Assembly: GCA_002751075.1 (NCBI GenBank)
Contig: NAOQ01000678.1
Location: 4,574-15,137, forward strand
DNA length: 10,564 bases
Direction: 5' to 3'
Source of the DNA: Ichthyophonus hoferi
Lineage: Eukaryota > Opisthokonta > Ichthyosporea > Ichthyophonida > Ichthyophonidae
Shown here: one piece after another, positions 6,017 through 10,564 of the stretch
Layout: each line of letters begins with the position of its first letter
How positions within the stretch are numbered: position 1 is the stretch's first letter
Position numbers and translations under genes: made by a program
The notes under the pieces: model-generated
Databases searched by the model: none
What the model was told of the DNA's origin: nothing
What the model saw: the letters and a program-made list of their open reading frames with translations, nothing else

Positions 6017-8129
6017 GTACGCGATATCTTTATTTCTAATAATCATTCTCTTTAAATTTTGACATCCCGTTTATATACTAGCTTAGTGTCTACCATTTAC
6101 TTTTCATTTGGTTTTCGGGAGGTTAGAGCCTAGCTACTAGACCATATCCAATATATATTTACCCCCTGCTTTTTGTCATTTAAGGTTAAGAAGTATCAGT
6201 TAATCATTTGTATTTTTAAGTTATATTTTGAAAACCACGTATGATTTGAAGTACACTTGTTTTTGATGCTATATACGGTTGGAATGAAAAAGGAAAACAT
6301 GAAGAGAAAGAGGACTCTCGTCTTCCCAGTATTGCTCATATATGTGATTATGCTATTTCTTGATTGTTTGGTAAGGGGAAAATCTCTATATATTTTAGAA
6401 TAGCCAAAGTGTGAAAGGGCCTCCATTTTTTTTTTTTTTTTTGATATACTAGAAAAATTGCATTAATACTTAGATACAAGGTAAGAAAATCAGTTTAATT
6501 TAAAATTTTAGTTGTTGAAAAACAACAGCTTTGTTTATCTTTCAAAATATCTATAAGACATAATATGAAGCCATACCTTAATTATACTAATACCAAGCGT
6601 TTTCTGTATGAGTCATCTGGGTATCTTTTTTTAGACTCTATCATTTTTATATCTTTTAAATGTCTACTATAGCCATATTACTAGGCCATACTTAACTTCT
6701 GCTGGTACCCTTTCTCGATTCATGTGAACACCGTTAGTCACTAAATACGATCATAAAAGACTGTTATAGATAGTACACATTTAAGTGCAAAACATTGTCT
6801 CCCAGGTCCAGTAGTTGTATAGAAGTATATAAGTACATCAGAGAAAAAAGGTGATTCGAAAATGTAAAGGATAGTGACTAGTGGTGTTGGAACTAAAACG
6901 TTCACTGCTCTTTTACAGTTTATTAATTGTTATTATATTTGCTTATTACTAGGAAGAAAAGACGTTCCTTCTTAGTTAAGTTAGATAAGGATTCTTTGTG
7001 AATGATCAATGTTATTTTAAAAGTATATGTAATAAGTAATACATATGTTTATCAACTGTAATTTGTATTGCGTTTACCAATCTATACTAACTTACAACAT
7101 TATATTCAATTATTATTATTATTAAATAGAATGACTGAAATTCTTCTGTTCCAACTAATTTTCCACTATTTTTATTTTTATTTTGTACTCCACATTTGTC
7201 TGCTAATTAGACCCTTAACAATTTTAGTACTCCTGTAAATTAAACTTGCAAAGCCAAAGATAATATTAATGAATACATTAATAACCCTCAGCCTCTCTGG
7301 TTTCTTTCTTCTCTTCCACAACCCCTCCCCTCTCTAACCTCCCCACTTTCCCAAATTTAAATCTTCTTATTCATGTATCCAAAACATCTATTGGCAATAA
7401 AACTCGTTTCTGTTGTATTGAGTTTTGTGTGGCTGTTGTCGTTAGGTAAATAGAAGGCTAAAGTTCTATCTAGGTGTTTCCGATTCTCCCTTTGCTGATT
7501 GTTGGATATAGAAGCCTTTAGCTTCTTACCTAACAATGCGTTGTATAGTAACTTTAATTTAATTGTGACTGTAGAAAGGGTGTACATTCTTGTTTTTGCT
7601 TATTAACAGCATATCTTGTATTTTGCAACATAACTGAAGTTCTCCCAATTTATCCACAAGAAATATAAATTAAATTATTTATTTCGATTAGATTAAATAA
7701 TAATTAATTAGTAATTAACCGCTCATACTTGTAATCCATTAGAATGGCTTTGAAATAAACATCCCACAAAACTATTGGTAATAGTCAAGTATGATTGATG
7801 AAGATTTTGTTGTTGCAGTTAGTGTTTGCTTCCTGTTTTAAGCTTTAGTAGTGAATATATTTGATTATTCATTTGGTTTTGAGGAATAATTAGTATTTAA
7901 TACGTTATTAAACAACAAGTTGTATAATTAGTCTAAGTAGCTTAGCAGTAATTAATGTTTAAAAACTTAATAAACAATAACGTTCTATTTGCCTATAAAA
8001 AGACAATTAATCATATTAAAAACAATAAAAAAATGTTATCTATGGTTGGTTGGAACAGAATGGATTTAGGGTTAATTATGATGCATTAGTTTTTCCTGAT
8101 TGTTTCTTTTCTTCTTTCTCTTTCCTATA

Positions 8130-8166
<37 letters not shown>

Positions 8167-8711
8167 CTATCTTTCAAAGCTTCGTCCCTGAAACATTTTT
8201 TCTGACCTAGTCTAAACCAATGGGAAAATATCTTATGATGGTTATAATAAATTTTGGGGCGGATTTACTGAGTACTATTCTATCTAGATCGTAAGACGTT
8301 TCTTTGCTAAAAATCTAATACTCCCTGATAGTTAATTTTGTTTGGTAACTGAAGTAGTCACCCAAAACACATAGGTTCAATAGATCCTATAGGAACCTAG
8401 AATGGCTTTCAGTAAACCCTAGGTTGCATGCGTTCTATCCATTAATATGGGCTATTATAACAATTTATACTAAAAATATACGTTCTTATCATTGGTGTTT
8501 TTCTTTTTTAGTTTATAGTTATTTTCAATCAACCAGACTAACAAAATAAATGACACAGCACAAGGTGGACTTTGCCAAACGCTTTGTCTATGAGAAGATA
8601 TGGGATTTTGGGCCCTTTATATTCTTGTATTTTGGTATCACTGGATGGGCCGATTGGCAATACAAGAAACACAAACGCAAAAACCCCAAGGACTATGAGC
8701 ATGACGTATAA
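5909..8711 (+). CDS. UQCRQ: UQCRQ, cytochrome bc1 complex subunit 8 (QP-C), two coding exons
   Basis: This nuclear-encoded subunit of mitochondrial complex III (ubiquinol-cytochrome c reductase) is a single-pass inner-membrane protein packed near cytochrome b. The exons 5909-6016 and 8559-8711 join in phase 0 to give 86 residues; human UQCRQ has 82. The N-terminal half reads FGKMARMKGVLTYELSPFEL, against human [20 protein letters not shown]. The C-terminus reads KRKNPKDYEHDV against human KRKNPAAYENDK. One hydrophobic segment, about residues 53-69, lies between a basic amphipathic stretch and a charged tail, the family layout. The second exon looks like a free 53-codon ORF if read from its own ATG at 8550, but that ATG lies in the intron. 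The 2.5-kb intron is long compared with the DIS3 introns. Identity is from recalled human sequence; I am sure of it. Confidence 0.94.
7285..7352. repeat. CT-rich polypyrimidine tract (UQCRQ intron)
   Basis: Almost every base in this stretch is C or T on the plus strand, unlike the AT-rich flanks. Such tracts can adopt triplex structures or act as splicing-factor sites; no specific role is visible. Confidence 0.6.
7399..7482 (+). repeat. Dispersed repeat, copy 1 (in UQCRQ intron)
   Basis: This copy shares about 80 bases with 8862-8945 in the same orientation. The core is GGCTGTTGTCGTTAGGTAAA, then AGGCTAAAG. The sequence is diverged from the other copy. The family is not recognised. Confidence 0.7.
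8136..8164. repeat. (AT)n microsatellite
   Basis: About 14 AT units lie near the 3' part of the UQCRQ intron. Confidence 0.9.
8559..8711 (+). CDS. UQCRQ: UQCRQ coding exon 2 (transmembrane segment and stop)
   Basis: The exon encodes residues 37-86 and the TAA stop. It has a basic helix (KVDFAKRFVYEK), the membrane segment FGPFIFLYFGITGW, and the tail HKRKNPKDYEHDV. The acceptor ACACAG|CAC is preceded by a branch-site-like CTAAC 20 bases upstream. A second possible acceptor two codons on (CACAAG|GTG) would drop residues 37 and 38. The first gives the same spacing between FSK and the KRF position as in human FTK...RRI. Confidence 0.93.
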   Translation, partial: HKVDFAKRFVYEKIWDFGPFIFLYFGITGWADWQYKKHKRKNPKDYEHDV

Positions 8712-8717
8712 ATTAAA
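8712..8717 (+). terminator. UQCRQ: Possible polyadenylation hexamer for UQCRQ
   Basis: ATTAAA, a common variant of the poly(A) signal, begins directly after the UQCRQ stop codon, and T-rich sequence follows around 8751-8757. In DNA this AT-rich such hexamers arise by chance, so this is only a candidate. Other AATAAA-like sites lie further downstream. Confidence 0.25.
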
Positions 8718-8861
8718 ATTATTGTGAAACAGTTCTATCTAGTATTGTGCTTTTTAACGATAAATAGATAATTAATATGCTAACATACGTCAAGGATAAT
8801 ATAATTTACAAGCTTAACTTACCTGATCTGGTCAAACGAGAGAGTGCTTAAGTACTAAAAA

Positions 8862-8946
8862 TGAAACCAGTATATGTTGTGTTGGGCTCTATTTGGCTGT
8901 TGTCGTCAGGTAAACGGCAGGCTAAAGCTCTAGCCTGCTGTACCTG
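8862..8946 (+). repeat. Dispersed repeat, copy 2 (downstream of UQCRQ), with hairpin
   Basis: The core GGCTGTTGTCGTCAGGTAAA matches the copy at 7399-7482. Within it, 8907-8946 forms a two-part inverted repeat: CAGGTA pairs with TACCTG, and inside that GCAGGCTA pairs with TAGCCTGC around a six-base loop. It could be a short interspersed element or a relic of a palindrome-ended DNA transposon; the family is not recognised. Confidence 0.7.
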
Positions 8947-10564
8947 AATTGCAGGGTGTTACTATATATTTAGTAAATCTGATCTACTTGTGGCTGAGTG
9001 TATATGGTCAAGGTATTAATAATGGATGGATGGAATAGTGTTGAAGCATGCCCATTATTAGTAGTATTTTTTGTTTTTTATTTATAGTAGCTACACATGC
9101 ATCTCTATATACAAAGTAGTTATATATAATTTTATTCCTTTTCACTGTATTATATATCTTACTTGGTAAATTTGTAATACTAATTATCATTGATGTTCAT
9201 GAAGCTAACCATATGATTACTTCTCTTTATCATAGTAGTTATATTAATCACCCAATAAATTCATAGTAGACAAGAAGAGTCCTTTTAGTTAGCAGCCAGC
9301 ATATCATCATAATACAAATAAATATGCTTGTAATTAGGAGGTTAGACAAATTAGGATTTTTTCTTCCCTCGAGAATATAAATATTTTAAAAACCAACATA
9401 ACAGTTCAAATTCAATTATATCATATGTTTTCAATTTCTTTGTTCCATTGATTTACCTGGTTTCTCTCTCTTTCACTCTCACTCTCTATCTATTTCTACC
9501 TTGCCTCTACTGTCAACTACAAATCCGATACACCATTTGAAAAAATTATATTTAGTTGGTGTTAAAGTAAACCAATTAAAAGGATATATAGAAAGATCTA
9601 AAAGGATGTGCAGTTGTTACAGTAGACAGCCAAACTCTAGATATATATATATATATGTAAGTAGGCATTTATTCTATGTCAATTGTTGTTTTTTATGTGT
9701 ATCTTCTTTTGCTAAGTATTTTTTTAAAAAAATTGTCAGTAAATCACATAAATGCAGTGATTATTAATAATTATATATTATATTAATCACGGACGATCAA
9801 GGACTCGATAGTAGGGATTATTCAGCGATTAGACACCAATTAGAATGATTAATCAATTGTTTTCATAGAATTAGATTGGTAAGTAATACTAATTAATACC
9901 AATTGACATATTTTTAATAAAACTGGAACATTCACATGACCATTAAAGGCCTGTTTGGAGGTGGTTACCATACTAATAAAAACAAATACACCTTCAATTA
10001 ATACTATATCGCGTAGATTAATGCATAAATAGTCTAAGAATTGCAAAGGTTTCAGATGTGTAAAAAATAAAAGATGTGATCAAAACGCATTCATACTTTA
10101 TATAACTAGAATCGTTTAATATTATTAACAATTCCTATTACATATGCAGTCTGAAAGTGCGAATTATTTCCATAAGGTAACAGGGCTTCAATAATTTTTT
10201 CTGGATTAAAGATGCAAGAAAAAAAATGTTCATAAACCATAACAAAATATAAAACAATACACTATGCCACATTGTAATATAATATAAAAATGCAATTCAG
10301 ATATATATATTTTGAATGGGTTAAACTATATATGCAACCACAAAACTAGATAAAAAGGTTCTAACCGCATATAAAGTATATAATGAAAGCAAAATGGTAC
10401 AATAATGTCAAGCATTTTCTATTACATTCCACCATAACATACTACAACACATCAGTTTTAGACTCATGTCACATTATGTGAGCTATAGTTTAGGAAATAA
10501 TTTACTGGTATGCGGCGGTCAATAATTAAATAAACCATATATAATGATAAAAATTAAAAATCAA

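Larger units (their letters stand above)
6017..8558 (+). other. UQCRQ intron 1, AT-rich, no internal gene recognised
   Basis: The 2,542-base intron is AT-rich with scattered short repeats: an 18-19 base T tract after 6425, a CT-rich tract near 7285-7352, an (AT)n tract near 8137-8164, and one copy of a dispersed repeat at 7399-7482. Minus-strand ORFs of 76 codons occur at 6196-6426 and 7357-7587, without recognisable domains. I see no convincing C/D or H/ACA snoRNA or tRNA. Confidence 0.7.
8712..10564. other. Downstream intergenic DNA, no convincing gene
   Basis: This AT-rich stretch begins with the presumed UQCRQ 3' UTR. It contains a dispersed-repeat copy with a hairpin near 8862-8946, a CT-rich tract near 9462-9500 and a short (AT)n tract near 9641-9656. 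A plus-strand frame at 9501-9767 and a minus-strand frame at 9849-10046 are open for 88 and 65 codons. Both are low in complexity or lack any recognisable motif. A slightly GC-richer patch near 9788-9840 has no assignable role. Confidence 0.6.

Noticed and set aside
6196-6426. 76-codon minus-strand ORF beginning MEALSHFGY
   Set aside because: It lies in the UQCRQ intron beside a T tract, has no recognisable domain, and such ORF lengths are possible by chance.
7399-7475. Shared open frame (minus strand) between the two dispersed-repeat copies, around LPNDNS/LPDDNS
   Set aside because: Of about 13 differing codons only about three are synonymous, so there is no sign of selection on a protein. 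The shared openness is explained by common descent of the DNA.
8075-8270. C/D-box snoRNA-like TGATG and CTGA pairs in the UQCRQ intron
   Set aside because: The spacing between boxes is too short and there is no terminal stem.
8550-8711. Stand-alone 53-codon membrane micropeptide
   Set aside because: Its C-terminus is that of UQCRQ and the upstream exon supplies the N-terminus. The ATG at 8550 is intronic.
9501-9767. 88-codon plus-strand ORF beginning at a TTG
   Set aside because: It has no ATG start, includes an (AT)n tract and matches nothing I recognise. It could hide an exon, but I cannot support one.
9849-10046. 65-codon minus-strand ORF
   Set aside because: It has no motif, no splice or promoter support, and ordinary AT-rich composition.

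Overview
The window is AT-rich eukaryotic DNA with many short introns and microsatellites. Two spliced animal-type housekeeping genes can be read in it, arranged head to head about 2 kb apart. DIS3, the exosome nuclease, is on the minus strand, and UQCRQ, a small subunit of respiratory complex III, is on the plus strand. Both proteins resemble the human versions closely; in DIS3 three of the four PIN active-site residues even have the same residue numbers as in human. This points to an animal or close relative. An early-branching invertebrate with an AT-rich, compact genome, such as a sponge, fits best, but that is inference. The printed six-frame ORFs are mostly intron or repeat noise, because the real exons are only 39 to 158 bases long.

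Positions 1 to 3904 (minus strand) hold the 5' part of DIS3. Nine exons join in one consistent frame to give 246 residues: the N-terminal three-cysteine motif, the whole PIN endonuclease domain and the start of the first cold-shock domain. A 21-base tenth exon is likely. The rest of the gene (cold-shock, RNB and S1 domains) lies beyond the left edge. Its introns contain most of the tandem repeats in the window, including an 8-bp array with a 48-bp higher-order period, a 75-bp tandem duplication, a 24-bp array, and two places where a splice-acceptor junction has been duplicated into the adjoining intron.

Positions 3905 to 5908 form the shared intergenic region. It holds a degenerate array with a 20-bp period, a GC-richer promoter-like patch with a CCAAT box and an ATGGCGG motif, and an old tandem duplication next to the UQCRQ start.

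Positions 5909 to 8711 (plus strand) hold UQCRQ: two coding exons separated by a 2.5-kb intron, encoding 86 residues. The second exon alone reads as a 53-codon ORF and is recognisable only when joined to the first. Positions 8712 to 10564 are AT-rich downstream DNA in which I find no convincing gene.

I found no tRNA, rRNA, CRISPR array or mobile element with intact coding capacity, and nothing that I would call a new biological system. The items most worth a second look are the duplicated splice junctions, a TAGTAG tandem acceptor where one choice gives an immediate stop, the 20-bp phased array, and the repeat pair flanking the last UQCRQ exon.
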